DNA from: Chitinophagales bacterium
GTDB taxonomy: Bacteria; Bacteroidota; Bacteroidia; Chitinophagales; Chitinophagaceae
NCBI GenBank assembly: GCA_015655125.1
Contig: JAATFP010000079.1
Span: 1 to 64,000, forward strand
Direction of reading: 5' to 3'
DNA: 64,000 nt
Positions 48,084 to 58,434 of this stretch are shown in pieces (the first letter of the stretch is position 1; each line of letters starts with the position of its first letter). A model generated the notes under the pieces. It saw only the letters and a program-made list of their open reading frames with translations. It was not told the DNA's origin and did not search any database. Position numbers and translations under genes: made by a program.

Positions 48084-48132
48084 CGCACAAAAATATCGTG
48101 TGTTCACTCATTGATCCATCCACTCATTAACC

Positions 48133-48552
48133 ATGAAGTATTATAAGTTTATAGGAATTGCAACCTGCATCCTGCTGATTACGGCCTGTTTTTTACCATG
48201 GACCTATCACGCGGATATCAATGAGAATTTTTCCGGTTTTTATTCCCGTAACAATGAATATGGCAAGCCCGGCAAGATCACGGTATTTTTTGCTGTAGCA
48301 TCAATATTATTGATTGCAACCAACAGGATATGGGCAAAACGCGTGCACCTGTTTGTTACCGGATTGCTGGTGGCATTTACCATCCGAAACTACATCGTTT
48401 TCACCACCTGCTATTTTGGCTATTGCCCCGAAAGAAAATATGGATTGTACCTGTTGTTATTTTCTGTGGTGTTGATGATAGTGGTGGCTGTTTTACCTGA
48501 TGTGAAGCTTGATTCGAAAACTGACGACCGACAACCGGCAACTAACGATTGA
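48133..48552 (+). CDS. Small membrane protein, 139 aa
   Basis: Four hydrophobic helices are visible (residues about 5-22, 52-68, 74-95 and 106-124), with a short loop GFYSRNNEYGKPGK outside and a charged, hydrophilic tail. I do not recognise a named family. The first helix followed by LPWTYH is a pattern I see in small membrane proteins of Bacteroidota. It converges with glnS. The C-terminal residues extend into a repeat-rich stretch (ACCGACAACC, AACTAACG), so the end may be recent. Confidence 0.7.
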   Translation: MKYYKFIGIATCILLITACFLPWTYHADINENFSGFYSRNNEYGKPGKITVFFAVASILLIATNRIWAKRVHLFVTGLLVAFTIRNYIVFTTCYFGYCPERKYGLYLLLFSVVLMIVVAVLPDVKLDSKTDDRQPATND

Positions 48553-48554
48553 CG

Positions 48555-48593
48555 ATCGGCCACTAACGCCCTCAATGGCCGTCAGTGGCCGAT
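48555..48593. terminator. Hairpin between convergent genes
   Basis: ATCGGCCACT (48555-48564) pairs with AGTGGCCGAT (48584-48593); the 19-base loop includes another GGCC. It lies between the end of the small membrane gene and the end of glnS. No strong T-run is present. Confidence 0.5.
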
Positions 48594-48609
48594 TGCCGTT
48601 CAGTGCCCG

Positions 48610-50265
48610 TTACTTCCGCACTTCCTTTGCCCACGCGTCTTTCAAAGTCACGGTCCTGTTGAACACCGGATGTTCCGGGGTTGAATCTTCATCGAGGCAA
48701 AAATATCCTTTTCGGAGGAACTGGTACCGCTGATCGATCGATGCGTTTTTTAAGGAGGGTTCGATGAATGCATTTGCTATCTGCAACGAATCAGGGTTGA
48801 TGTAATCTTTAAAATCGCCTTCTTCCGCAGATGGATCTTCTACCTTAAACAGGCGGTCGTACAATCTAACTTCAGCCCTGTCGGCATGTTGGGCGCTTAC
48901 CCAATGGATCGTGCCTTTCACTTTCATGCCGCTGTCATCGCTGCCGCTCTTGGTTTCGGGGAAATAAGTACAATAGATGGCGGTAATGTTTCCATTTTCA
49001 TCTTTATCAAAACTATCGCAACGCACGATATACGCGCTTTTTAAACGTACCAAAGCACCCGGGGCCAAACGGAACCATTTCTTCGCAGCTTCTTCCATGA
49101 AATCTTCGCGTTCTATCCAAAGTTCTTTGCTGAAGGGAACTATCCTTTTGCCCAGCGATTCATCCGGCCCGTTCTCACTTTCAAATTCTTCCGTTTTACC
49201 ATCTTCATAATTGCTTATGATCAATTTTACGGGATCAAGCACGGCCATGGCACGCAACGCGGTATTGTTGAGATCTTCGCGAAGGCAAAATTCAAGCAGG
49301 CTGAAATCTGTTGCATTTTCTCTTTTTGCAATGCCGATACGGTCACAAAAATTGATGATGCTTGCCGGTGTAAAGCCACGGCGGCGCATTCCGCTGATCG
49401 TCGGCATCCGCGGATCGTTCCATCCTTTTACATGGCCATCATTAACCAATTGCAATAGTTTTCGTTTGCTCATCACCGTATAGGTGAGGTTGCGGCGTGC
49501 AAATTCGTATTGATGCGAAGGATAAATTTCCAATTTTTCGATCAGCCAATCGTACAGTTCGCGGTGGGGTACAAATTCAAGTGTGCAGATGGAGTGGGTG
49601 ATCTGTTCGATGGAGTCGCTTTGACCATGCGCAAAATCATACATCGGATAAATGCACCATTTATCGCCCGTGCGATGATGATGCGCATGTTTGATGCGGT
49701 ACAGAAGCGGGTCGCGCATCAACATGTTTGTGTGTGCCATATCAATCTTTGCACGCAACGTTCTGGAACCATCAGCAAATTCGCCATTTTTCATTCGCTC
49801 AAAAAGATCGAGGTTTTGTTCTTTCGAACGGTTGCGGTACGGGCTGTCCTTCCCGGGTTCAGTGGGCGTGCCTTTCAATTCAGCGATTTCTTCCGACGTG
49901 GAATCATCTACGTACGCAAGCTCCAGGTTGATCAGTTTGACCGCATATTCATACAATGTATCAAAATAATCGGATGCATATAGTTCGTTCTTCCATTGAA
50001 AGCCAAGCCATTTGATATCACCTTTGATGCTTTCCACATATTCGGTATCTTCCGTAACAGGATTCGTGTCGTCAAAACGGAGATTGGTATAGCCGCCATA
50101 TTTCCTGGTAAGTCCGAAATTTAAACAAATGCTTGTGGCGTGCCCCATATGAAGGTAGCCATTGGGTTCTGGTGGAAAACGGGTGACAATCGATTTGTAT
50201 TTCCCTGTCTTCAGATCTTCTTCAATAATGTCCTCAAGGAAGTTGAGGCTCTTTTCTTCAGTCAT
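48610..50265 (-). CDS. glnS: Glutaminyl-tRNA synthetase
   Basis: The 551-residue class I synthetase shows the HIGH motif as HMGH in [14 protein letters not shown] and the KMSKS motif as VMSKRKLL. The anticodon-binding beta-barrels follow (residues about 335-540). It charges tRNA-Gln directly with glutamine, so this organism need not use the amidotransferase route for Gln. Length and domain order are normal. It has its own promoter-like box upstream. Confidence 0.97.
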   Translation of the reverse strand: MTEEKSLNFLEDIIEEDLKTGKYKSIVTRFPPEPNGYLHMGHATSICLNFGLTRKYGGYTNLRFDDTNPVTEDTEYVESIKGDIKWLGFQWKNELYASDYFDTLYEYAVKLINLELAYVDDSTSEEIAELKGTPTEPGKDSPYRNRSKEQNLDLFERMKNGEFADGSRTLRAKIDMAHTNMLMRDPLLYRIKHAHHHRTGDKWCIYPMYDFAHGQSDSIEQITHSICTLEFVPHRELYDWLIEKLEIYPSHQYEFARRNLTYTVMSKRKLLQLVNDGHVKGWNDPRMPTISGMRRRGFTPASIINFCDRIGIAKRENATDFSLLEFCLREDLNNTALRAMAVLDPVKLIISNYEDGKTEEFESENGPDESLGKRIVPFSKELWIEREDFMEEAAKKWFRLAPGALVRLKSAYIVRCDSFDKDENGNITAIYCTYFPETKSGSDDSGMKVKGTIHWVSAQHADRAEVRLYDRLFKVEDPSAEEGDFKDYINPDSLQIANAFIEPSLKNASIDQRYQFLRKGYFCLDEDSTPEHPVFNRTVTLKDAWAKEVRK

Positions 50266-50281
50266 ATATTTAGTTGAATTG

Positions 50282-50289
50282 CAAAAGTA
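50282..50289 (-). promoter_or_regulatory. -7 promoter box for glnS
   Basis: On the minus strand TACTTTTG matches TAnnTTTG exactly and ends 16 bases before the glnS ATG. The -33 element is not clear. Confidence 0.5.
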
Positions 50290-50580
50290 ATGCTTAGAGT
50301 TTAGAGATGAGACGTTGCAAGATAGAAGTTAGATGCAAACTCTCCGGTTTGGAGAATAAGGATTTACACGCAAAAATCAAAAACTTTTAATTTTTTTAAT
50401 AATCAGTATTTTCTATCAATTTACTCATTATATTTATGAATAATTTAAAACTGCTTCAAATTAAACCTTCTAAACGCAGCTTATTTAAATAGTTTTAGAA
50501 ATGAGGAGCATTTGAAATGTTTACCGCTATAGTTATATTGATTTATAGTAATACTTAAGAAGTTGATCCTGTAAAAAACT

Positions 50581-50610
50581 AAAAAGCCTGGAATTCGTTC
50601 CGGGCTTTTT
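50581..50610 (-). terminator. Terminator of the desaturase gene
   Basis: AAAAAGCCTGGAA (50581-50593) pairs with TTCCGGGCTTTTT (50598-50610) with one G-T pair and a TTCG loop. A long T-run follows on the minus strand. Confidence 0.85.
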
Positions 50611-50649
50611 TATAAGTAAAATCTCTGGTTGTTAAAATCGCTGAATTTC

Positions 50650-51732
50650 TTAAGCTGATCCCATCTTTTTAAGATGCAGCGCATGCGAGACGACTGCATC
50701 GCGCATTCTTTTATATTCAATATATTTTACATTGAAATCTGCGCAGGTTTTTTTTATGATCTTGCTTATTTCCGGGTAATGAATGTGGGAGATTTTGGGA
50801 AACAAATGATGCTCAATCTGGAAATTCAATCCACCTACGAGCCAGCTGATCATTTTATTTTTAGTAGCAAAATTTGCGGTCGTTTCAATCTGGTGAATGG
50901 CCCATTCGTTCTCGATGTTGTTCGTGTCGCCCAACGGCGTAGGGAAAGAGGTTTCTTCTACAGTGTGTGCCAACTGGAACACGACGCTTAACACAAATCC
51001 CGCAAACATTGCAAGTACGAGGAACCCTAACAGCCAGCTTACAAAGCCAACCATATAAATCGGCAACGCGATCATCATTATGTAGTAACCGATCTTGGCC
51101 ACCCAAAAAGCGAAATGATCAAACGTGCTTAATTTTTTGATAGGAACGATACCGATCTTTTTCTTGAAATATTTTGTGTAGTCAGTAGCAAATACCCAGA
51201 TAATCAGCAACATCGTGTACAGGAACCAAACATAAATATGTTGAAAGCGATGTATCTTATATTTTTTTTGTGTAGGACACATACGAAGCATCGGTTTGAT
51301 TTCGATATCATCATCCACACCATCGATATTCGTATATGTATGATGAATGATATTGTGTTTATTGTTCCACATCAATGCGCTGGCACCGAGGCCGTTTACA
51401 GAAAACGCCGCGATTTTGTTCCAGAATTTACTTTCACTAAAGCTGCCGTGACCGCCATCGTGCATCACGTTAAAGCCGATGGCTGCTGTAAGGCCACCCA
51501 TGAAAAGGCATTCTGAAAGAGCGATCCAGGCGGAAGGCGTAAAGAATACCACATGAACATACAATGCTACATAAAGCGTCCAGAATAATACAGCTTTGAA
51601 ATAAAGCGAGAAATTGCCCGTACTTTTCTTATTGTTCTCGGTAAAATAATTGTTCACTCTTTTTTTGAGTTCCTGGTGGAAGGTAGAACCCTGTATGTTC
51701 CTGAATTTTGGAGTAGGAGAGCCGATCTTCAT
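50650..51732 (-). CDS. Membrane fatty-acid desaturase (acyl-CoA/linoleoyl type)
   Basis: The 360-residue protein has the three histidine boxes of membrane desaturases: HDGGHGSF, HNIIHHTYTN and QIEHHLFP, the last with the Q-x-x-H-H of front-end desaturases. Four transmembrane helices are visible, in two pairs. It inserts a double bond in a fatty acyl chain using di-iron and oxygen, probably to adjust membrane fluidity. There is no fused cytochrome b5 domain, so electrons must come from a separate ferredoxin or similar carrier. The gene stands alone with its own terminator. Confidence 0.92.
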   Translation of the reverse strand: MKIGSPTPKFRNIQGSTFHQELKKRVNNYFTENNKKSTGNFSLYFKAVLFWTLYVALYVHVVFFTPSAWIALSECLFMGGLTAAIGFNVMHDGGHGSFSESKFWNKIAAFSVNGLGASALMWNNKHNIIHHTYTNIDGVDDDIEIKPMLRMCPTQKKYKIHRFQHIYVWFLYTMLLIIWVFATDYTKYFKKKIGIVPIKKLSTFDHFAFWVAKIGYYIMMIALPIYMVGFVSWLLGFLVLAMFAGFVLSVVFQLAHTVEETSFPTPLGDTNNIENEWAIHQIETTANFATKNKMISWLVGGLNFQIEHHLFPKISHIHYPEISKIIKKTCADFNVKYIEYKRMRDAVVSHALHLKKMGSA

Positions 51733-51786
51733 GATTATTATTTGAGTTGAATGAGTTGTTATGATTTTATTTTTCAGCCTGAAAAA

Positions 51787-52515
51787 CTACGTATCTTCTT
51801 TGATCAGCACATCAAATGAACGGATACCGATCATTTTTTTGCTGATAAAACCTTCTGCATATTTTACGCCGATCATCTTTCCAAACATCTTGCTTCTGTA
51901 TATCACGCTTTCCAGAAAATCCGGCGTGGATATGTATGTCTGGGGTTCACCGGTGCCCGGACTATTGAACTGCGTTTTAAATGCCTTTATAGCCTCCAGC
52001 TTCTGATCGAAAACATCTGAAATATCATAAACGAAATGAGGCTGTAAGAACCGGTCCTGAATATAATGTAACACATATTTAGGCCGCCATTGTTCCTGGA
52101 TGTTGCCGTCAATCGTTGTTTCAATCTTTCTCAATCCTGACAAGAATGCCGCATCTGTTACAAGGGCTGCACCTTTTCCATGATCAGGATGCCTGTCTTC
52201 CGGTGCGTTGCACAACACGATTTCCGGGCGGTGCTTCCTGATGGCTTCAATCACTTTGCGTTGGTGTGTTTCGTCATTCTGAAAAAAGCCATCTGCAAGA
52301 GAAAGGTTTTCCCTGATATTCACACCAAGTATTGCCGCAGAATCTTCTGCTTCCTGCTTCCGCGTTTCCGCCGTACCCCTTGTACCTAATTCGCCTTGCG
52401 TAACGTCTATGATGCCTGTTGTTTTCCCCGACTTTTTTTCTGCTAACAGTACACCGGCGCAGCTTAGCTCCACATCATCAGGGTGTACGCCAAAGGCGAG
52501 CACATCTATTTTCAT
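51787..52515 (-). CDS. bshB1: Bacillithiol biosynthesis deacetylase BshB1
   Basis: The 242-residue PIG-L-family enzyme has the zinc motif AFGVHPDDVEL and RHPDHGKG, plus DVTQGELGTRGTAETR, the BshB1 hallmark. It deacetylates GlcNAc-malate to GlcN-malate in bacillithiol synthesis, a low-molecular-weight thiol present in many Bacteroidota. The frame extends to a TTG at 52542, but MKIDVLAFG at ATG 52515 is the family start. Other bsh genes are not in the window. Confidence 0.9.
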   Translation of the reverse strand: MKIDVLAFGVHPDDVELSCAGVLLAEKKSGKTTGIIDVTQGELGTRGTAETRKQEAEDSAAILGVNIRENLSLADGFFQNDETHQRKVIEAIRKHRPEIVLCNAPEDRHPDHGKGAALVTDAAFLSGLRKIETTIDGNIQEQWRPKYVLHYIQDRFLQPHFVYDISDVFDQKLEAIKAFKTQFNSPGTGEPQTYISTPDFLESVIYRSKMFGKMIGVKYAEGFISKKMIGIRSFDVLIKEDT

Positions 52516-52628
52516 ATTTTCGATCGAAAATTTATGGTGCAAGATACTCTTTAAAAGCCAAAGGATGTCTTTTAGTAATACACATCAATGTCATAAATGT
52601 GTAAATGCTGCCAGGTGAAATTTATTCT

Positions 52629-53261
52629 TTATTGGGCGGATATTTTGCGGATGTCCCTGTAACCGTACATCCGCTGCACTTCCAGCACAAATTTTTCAAT
52701 TACAAGGTCTTCGTTTTGTGCATCGTAGGGCTGTTTTAAATTACTGTTAAAGAAAAAAGCAACGGTTTGATAGAACCTGGCCGTAACGGCTCCTTTGTAT
52801 TCTTTGATGATTTCGTAACAGTTATTTCCCGTTTCCCTGTTGATGAGTTTCATCAGCACTTTGCCCTGGTAAACGGACAGATTGGTGAGCGGGTCCGAAA
52901 ATTCCTTTTTGAGATCCTTTTCACGCGACTGGATATATTTCCTGCGATCCTCTTTTCTGCTCACTATGGCCAGTTTTTCGTTGATGTCGTTCATCACAAT
53001 GCCGGCGCGCCTTGCGTACGGATAAGTAACATAAACTGCGTTCCGCAACCGGTCGTATTTCGCCCTTGCAGTCATCTGCGCCTCGTTCATTTTGGAATAG
53101 AAAAGGCAGTTTTCAAGTGTTTTTGCTTCAATCGTGTCGCCATTGTAAACAACTGCCTGATGAAGGATCGTATCATTAATTCCATACTGCGTTTGTGCGG
53201 CTGCATCGGCGCACACGAAAAAAAGAAAGCAATAAAGAAGGAAATGAAATTTTCGGGTCAT
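52629..53261 (-). CDS. DUF4294 protein with signal peptide
   Basis: From ATG 53261 the 210-residue protein has a signal peptide (MTRKFHFLLYCFLFFVCADA) and the core of DUF4294: KYDRLRNAVYVTYPYARRAG, KLINRETGNNCYEIIKEY and AVAFFFNSNLKQPYDAQNED. The family is confined to Bacteroidota and has no known function; it is probably periplasmic. It lies 113 bases upstream of bshB1 on the same strand and may be independent. Confidence 0.85.
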   Translation of the reverse strand: MTRKFHFLLYCFLFFVCADAAAQTQYGINDTILHQAVVYNGDTIEAKTLENCLFYSKMNEAQMTARAKYDRLRNAVYVTYPYARRAGIVMNDINEKLAIVSRKEDRRKYIQSREKDLKKEFSDPLTNLSVYQGKVLMKLINRETGNNCYEIIKEYKGAVTARFYQTVAFFFNSNLKQPYDAQNEDLVIEKFVLEVQRMYGYRDIRKISAQ

Positions 53262-53424
53262 ATCAGTCAGCAAAAACTTAGATACGTAAATTTAGCACTT
53301 TGAGTCAATGTTTATACTCAAAAATGTATAAAGTAACCTTAAAGTGAATAGGTGAATAGGTGCTGACCGCTAACTTTAAAATTATCTGCGAATTCAGCGG
53401 CATCAGCAGGAAAATCCCACGATC

Positions 53425-55956
53425 TCAGCTGTTGGCCAGCAAAAACATATAAAACAACCCGGCGGCCGCCAATATCAATATAACCGCAGATTGTACTGTG
53501 CTGAACGTTGCCCTGCGGATCATACTCAATACCAACCCAAGCGCCATCACGATCAATCCGAGCCAGACAATATTGATGTAAGGGAATATATAAGATTTCA
53601 CGGTAACAAAATCGATCAGCCGATCTGATTCCTTCACACCCAAACGGATCTTGTTGCCTTCGCCTACGCCTTCAAAACGAACGAAAAGATTTTGTGCATA
53701 TAAGGTATCGTCGTATTTGGTTGCGTCCATGCCCTTCACCTCAACCACGGGCATAGCCTTGAAACGCGCGCCGTCCCTGGCGATCACGGTAATGTCTGCC
53801 ATCAGTGCCAGGTCGTTCGGACCATAATGATATTTTGCGTTGTTTGGATTGCGAACTACTTTATTGAGGATCATGATACCATTGCTGTAAAATGCAGTGT
53901 CGCCTTCTGCAATTTCGGTATCCTTGAATTTTGTTGTATCTACATTATTCGCATCATTGAGCGCGTAAGAAATATAGGTAAAAATATCTTTTGATAGATA
54001 AGATTTCGTGTCGGGATTGCTGCTCATATTGTTATCCTTCATGACATATACGTCTGGCGAAACATAAAAGGATTGGGACACATCTTTTGTAACGGGATCT
54101 TTTTTCTCGAATAATAATTTGAAGAACTTCCTGCCTTTTTCATGCCCCGCAGAATCACTCTGGTATGTTACTTCATATTCTCCCATGCGGGTTGGTAACT
54201 GGCGGATGAGGGTAAGGTTTTCCTGGGGATTATCTTCCTGCTTGGTCATCGGATCCTTGCTCACCGGTATATTCAGCCCGTTTACACGGCTATCGCTGAT
54301 CACTACTTTATTGCTCGATGAAATGATCATTCCAAGTATCATCAGCGCAAAACCCGCATGGGCAATAGATGCCCCCGCATTCATCACTTTTCCTTTCAAC
54401 ACGCGCCAGATGTAAAAAGTATTGGCAACTAATGCATAGATCGTTGCGAAAGCTGCGATATAGATCGCGATCAGAAAGCCTGCGCCTTCTTTGCGGTAAG
54501 TGAATGGGTAAAAAATAAACAGGCATGTTGCGAGAATGATCGCAACGATTGTTGGTAAAACAATTCCTTTTAACAGGTATTGCTTCTTTGTGTCCTTATA
54601 TTTTAAATATTGCGAAAATGCCGTAAGCATCCCTATGATGATTGCTATCATCACAATCACTTTATTATACGAAAACTCCACTTTCTCCGGCGGAGCAATG
54701 GAAGTGCCAAATGTGCTGTTGATCACCGGCACGGAAGTTTTGGCAATAATGAACATCGCTGTTAAAAAGAATACCAATGAACCGATGAACATCCAGAATT
54801 CGCGCGAGTTGGTATTTTCTTCTTTATGAATAGCAGGGATCTTTTTGTAATTGATACCGTAATACACCAGCGAACCGACTGTAAACACAGCTACAAATAA
54901 AGCAATCATTACGTTGATGGCTTTACCTGCATCGGTAAATGCATGAACGGATGTGTCGCCCAAAACGCCCGTGCGCGTAAGGAAAGTTGAATACAACACA
55001 AATGTCATCGTAAGAAATGAAAAGAGGTAAGTAGCGCGGAGGGAGTGCCCTGTGGCTTTGTACACTACCATCGTATGCAGTCCTGCCACCAGTATCAGCC
55101 ACGGAACAAGCGAAGCGTTTTCCACCGGATCCCATGCCCAGTAACCGCCAAAGCTGAGTGATTCGTACGCCCATTTTCCACCCATCATGATGCCCACACC
55201 TAAAATAGCTGCGCTAAATAATGCCCAGGGTAAAACCGGCTTCACCCAGTCGCCGAAACGTTTTGTCTGCAAACCTGCGTAAGCGTATGCAAACGGGATA
55301 GTGGTAGATGCAAATCCGAGGAACAGGATCGGCGGATGGATCACCATCCAGTAATTGCGGAGCAAAATATTAAGTCCCATACCATCTTTGAGGAACGACA
55401 GGTAATTCGGCTGATCGAAGATCGGCGCGTTAAGTTCATTTCGCGTAAGCGTGAACGGGCTGTTGCCGATCTTTACGCCAAAGAAATAAATACCGAGGAT
55501 CATCATCAGCAAAAAGAATTGCGCAAAGCTGATTATTGTCATCACCGGCGCTTCCCAGCCATTTACCGATGTTGAATTTCGTCTTATGATAAAAATAGTC
55601 CCAAGTACGCTGTGCCAGATGATCCACAACAAAAAGCTCCCTTCCTGGCCCTCCCAGATACAGGCCAGTAAATATTTATATTCCAGTTCCTTTGACGCAT
55701 GCTTGTAAGCATACATGTACTCGTATAAATGATGGGAACACAGGTAAAAGATGATGCTGAAAACGGTCAATGCCCCGGCCACCTGTATAAAAAAAGCAGC
55801 ACGTGCAAAGCGAAGCCAGCTGTTCTTTACCGCAAGATCGGTTTGCCGCGAGGCAGTAAAATAGGCGATGGTGGCCAGCAAAGAGGCGATAAAAGAAAGG
55901 ATGATAAAAAAATGTCCAAGCTGTCCCGGCAGTAAATGTTCGCCTTCAAATTTCAT
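53425..55956 (-). CDS. ccmF: Cytochrome c maturation heme lyase subunit CcmF
   Basis: The 843-residue protein has about 14 membrane helices and the WWD-type heme motif GGYWAWDPVENASLVPWL, with NPIHPPILFLGF-like VIHPPILFLGF before it. A periplasmic beta-rich segment (residues about 570-790) lies before the last two helices. CcmF attaches heme from holo-CcmE to apocytochrome c. ccmE lies 113 bases upstream on the same strand, so a ccm operon is likely. CcmG, CcmH and the ABC part are not in the window. Confidence 0.93.
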   Translation of the reverse strand: MKFEGEHLLPGQLGHFFIILSFIASLLATIAYFTASRQTDLAVKNSWLRFARAAFFIQVAGALTVFSIIFYLCSHHLYEYMYAYKHASKELEYKYLLACIWEGQEGSFLLWIIWHSVLGTIFIIRRNSTSVNGWEAPVMTIISFAQFFLLMMILGIYFFGVKIGNSPFTLTRNELNAPIFDQPNYLSFLKDGMGLNILLRNYWMVIHPPILFLGFASTTIPFAYAYAGLQTKRFGDWVKPVLPWALFSAAILGVGIMMGGKWAYESLSFGGYWAWDPVENASLVPWLILVAGLHTMVVYKATGHSLRATYLFSFLTMTFVLYSTFLTRTGVLGDTSVHAFTDAGKAINVMIALFVAVFTVGSLVYYGINYKKIPAIHKEENTNSREFWMFIGSLVFFLTAMFIIAKTSVPVINSTFGTSIAPPEKVEFSYNKVIVMIAIIIGMLTAFSQYLKYKDTKKQYLLKGIVLPTIVAIILATCLFIFYPFTYRKEGAGFLIAIYIAAFATIYALVANTFYIWRVLKGKVMNAGASIAHAGFALMILGMIISSSNKVVISDSRVNGLNIPVSKDPMTKQEDNPQENLTLIRQLPTRMGEYEVTYQSDSAGHEKGRKFFKLLFEKKDPVTKDVSQSFYVSPDVYVMKDNNMSSNPDTKSYLSKDIFTYISYALNDANNVDTTKFKDTEIAEGDTAFYSNGIMILNKVVRNPNNAKYHYGPNDLALMADITVIARDGARFKAMPVVEVKGMDATKYDDTLYAQNLFVRFEGVGEGNKIRLGVKESDRLIDFVTVKSYIFPYINIVWLGLIVMALGLVLSMIRRATFSTVQSAVILILAAAGLFYMFLLANS

Positions 55957-56069
55957 GCGTGAATGGTGAATGATGAATAGTGAAATCTTTAAAACTCTTC
56001 TTATGTGGCCGGCAGTTTTAGGCGGGCTGCTTTTATAATTCGCTTTGCTAAAAGCTAGTACCCAAACCT

Positions 56070-56486
56070 TTATTTGCTGGTCGTTTCATTGGTAACTGTC
56101 TTATTCAGCTGTTGCTTATCATCCTTGTATTTGCTCGGACATTTCAGTAATATCTCCTTACATTCAAAATGATCAGCATTCATTCTGCCTGTCATCACGA
56201 TCCTTTCACTTTTTTCAAGTTCAGAAGGCTTACTGTTGTGATAAACGACCTTTGTCTGTCCGCCCAGACTATCAACGGCATAAAAAGAAAGATAGTTCGG
56301 GTTGTTGATCGGGTCGTATTCTACGGGACGTCTTCTGTCCAATTTTGCAATCAGATGAACGAATTTCCCTGGTTTATTTTTTGCCGAAGCAACTGTATCG
56401 TAAGTGGAAAGGTCTACGGAATAAGCCAGTAACCCGCATATCAGCGCTGCAATCCCGATCAATAGAGCAATATGTGTTTTCTTCAT
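56070..56486 (-). CDS. ccmE: Cytochrome c maturation heme chaperone CcmE (CxxxY type)
   Basis: The 138-residue protein has one N-terminal membrane anchor (residues about 7-24) and a small beta-barrel domain. The heme-attaching residue normally lies in HxxxY; here the motif is C116-P-S-K-Y120, with no His in that place. This CxxxY form is known from archaea and some bacteria. The hydrophilic tail (KDDKQQLNKT) is typical. It supplies heme to CcmF, which is encoded just downstream. The early Arg-rich LDRRRPVEYD strand is also conserved. Confidence 0.88.
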   Translation of the reverse strand: MKKTHIALLIGIAALICGLLAYSVDLSTYDTVASAKNKPGKFVHLIAKLDRRRPVEYDPINNPNYLSFYAVDSLGGQTKVVYHNSKPSELEKSERIVMTGRMNADHFECKEILLKCPSKYKDDKQQLNKTVTNETTSK

Positions 56487-56651
56487 TCGTTAAAGGTCTA
56501 AATATGGTAGGTGTCAGGTTTAAGGTGCTAAATTCAGGGGTTTACCCAACACCAAACCTTACGCCTGCGGAGTACAAAGGTAGCCCAAAACACGAATAGT
56601 TAAGATTTTGAAATCAACTTTTTCACATATGGTAAAAGAATTAACAACGAC

Positions 56652-56659
56652 TATCTTTG
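56652..56659 (+). promoter_or_regulatory. -7 promoter box for arginase-family gene
   Basis: TATCTTTG matches TAnnTTTG exactly and ends 21 bases before the ATG at 56681. Confidence 0.55.
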
Positions 56660-56680
56660 CAAAAATTTTAATACGCAGTC

Positions 56681-57733
56681 ATGTCTGATTTGTCAACCTT
56701 TGATCCTAATTCCGTCGGTAATCCCAACAACAATATATTCGGACTTCCATTTTCAGAAGAAGAGGCCCGCCTGGTAATTTTACCCATTCCATGGGAAGTG
56801 ACCGTAAGCTACAAAGCAGGTACGGCAAGGGCCCCGGACCATATCTGCACCGCAAGCCTGCAGGTGGATCTGTTTGATCCCGAAGCGCGCGATGCCTGGA
56901 AACAGGGCTATTATATGCGGGAGCCGAACAAAAAAATTCTGATTAAAAGCGATTATCTCCGCAAGGAAGCCGAACTGTACATTAATTATATCGCACACGG
57001 CGAGATCGTTGGTGAAAATAAGTTTATGTGTAGGAGCCTGAAAGAGATCAACGCGGGCAGCATGTTTCTCAACGATTGGGTATACGACCAGACCAGGCAA
57101 TTGCTGGATTCCGGTAAACTGGTGGCACTGCTTGGTGGCGATCACAGTACACCCTTCGGGTTTTTCAGGGCGATCGCCGATAAGCATGAAGAATTCGGTA
57201 TCCTTCAGATAGATGCACATTGCGATTTGCGCCAGGCATACGAAGGTTTCCATTATTCGCATGCGTCCATCATGTACAATGCTATAGAACAAATTCCGCA
57301 ATTGAAAAAACTGGTGCAGGTAGGTATCCGCGACTACTGCGATGAAGAGCTGGATTATGTGAACAACAGCAATGGCAGGGTAGTAGCATATTTCGACAAG
57401 GATATTAAAGAAAGCCTATATGAAGGAAATACCTGGAAAAATATCGTAGACAACATTATATCACAGCTTCCGCAATGCGTATATATCAGCTTCGATATTG
57501 ATGGATTGGATCCGAAACTTTGTCCGCATACCGGTACACCCGTTCAGGGTGGTTTTGAAACGGAACAGGTTTTTTATCTCTTCAAAAAATTATTACAGTC
57601 TGGCCGCAAGCTGGTAGGATTCGATCTTAATGAAGTAGGTGTGAGCCAGAACGAATGGGATGAGAATGTTGGCGCGCGCGTATTGTATCGCCTCTGCAAT
57701 TTACTCGTAGCAAGCAATTCCGTAAATGGTTAA
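56681..57733 (+). CDS. Agmatinase/arginase-family ureohydrolase
   Basis: The 350-residue enzyme shows the complete di-manganese site of the family: GGDHST, DAHCD and SFDIDGLDP. Members hydrolyse guanidino groups of agmatine, arginine or formiminoglutamate. The N-terminal 60 residues, with WEVTVSYKAGTARAP, resemble Bacteroidota agmatinase-family proteins rather than true arginases. No neighbours decide the substrate. The next gene overlaps its end by 8 bases. Confidence 0.87.
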   Translation: MSDLSTFDPNSVGNPNNNIFGLPFSEEEARLVILPIPWEVTVSYKAGTARAPDHICTASLQVDLFDPEARDAWKQGYYMREPNKKILIKSDYLRKEAELYINYIAHGEIVGENKFMCRSLKEINAGSMFLNDWVYDQTRQLLDSGKLVALLGGDHSTPFGFFRAIADKHEEFGILQIDAHCDLRQAYEGFHYSHASIMYNAIEQIPQLKKLVQVGIRDYCDEELDYVNNSNGRVVAYFDKDIKESLYEGNTWKNIVDNIISQLPQCVYISFDIDGLDPKLCPHTGTPVQGGFETEQVFYLFKKLLQSGRKLVGFDLNEVGVSQNEWDENVGARVLYRLCNLLVASNSVNG

Positions 57734-58280
57734 TTTTTCCATCGAAGTACCTGATTCGAAGTCATCATCTTACACGATGGTAACCGGAATCGTATTCCTG
57801 TTGAATGTGCTGGTATTTGCATGGCTGTCTTTTGCAGGGGAAAAAAGCACCGCTTCCTCTTTGTGTATTGTTGGGTTGGCACTCAACCTGTCCGCGCTCA
57901 TGTTGTTTTTTTTATTTAATAAAAAAAACGTCTTCAAAAAATTCCGATTGGATATCATCTTTATCATCAGCGCAATTATTTGGGCCATTATAGGCAAATG
58001 GCTGTTGGCCGTTTTGCTGATCGTATTTGCTGTAATGGGTTTTTTTACCAATCGTAAATTGAATATTTTATTTTCTGATGAAGGTATTTTATATCCATCT
58101 TTCCCCCCCAGAAATATACCCTGGACGGAAGTATCCGGAGTGATCCTGAAAGATGATATTCTCACTATTGATCTGAAGAATAATCAGCTGTTTCAGTTTT
58201 CTCTGGAAAATGATGCCGTTGAAGGATTGGATGCGCCTAAGTTCAACAGGTATTGCCGGGAGATGTTGAATAGCCAATAG
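57726..58280 (+). CDS. Hypothetical membrane protein, 184 aa
   Basis: Four hydrophobic helices occupy residues about 20-110, in two pairs. The C-terminal 70 residues are strand-rich and hydrophilic, with WTEVSGVILKDDILTIDLKN, similar in style to a small PH-like domain. I do not assign a function. Its start ATG lies inside the end of the arginase-family gene (8-base overlap), so the two are probably translated together. Confidence 0.75.
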   Translation: MVNFSIEVPDSKSSSYTMVTGIVFLLNVLVFAWLSFAGEKSTASSLCIVGLALNLSALMLFFLFNKKNVFKKFRLDIIFIISAIIWAIIGKWLLAVLLIVFAVMGFFTNRKLNILFSDEGILYPSFPPRNIPWTEVSGVILKDDILTIDLKNNQLFQFSLENDAVEGLDAPKFNRYCREMLNSQ

Positions 58281-58434
58281 TGATTTGTTTACCACATTTA
58301 TTTTAAGGTTTTCTTTTTTCTCTGCCTTGCAGGCAAGGGTAAAAGTTTAAAGTTGTAAAAATCCCAAATCCGCAACCTGGAAAAACCACATTCAAACCGC
58401 TACACGCGCCAAAGCCCCGTACCTACATTTTTCG

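Larger units (their letters stand above)
50266..50649. other. Gene-free region between glnS and desaturase
   Basis: About 380 AT-rich bases. It holds the glnS -7 box at its left end and the desaturase terminator at its right end; I see nothing else. Confidence 0.5.
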
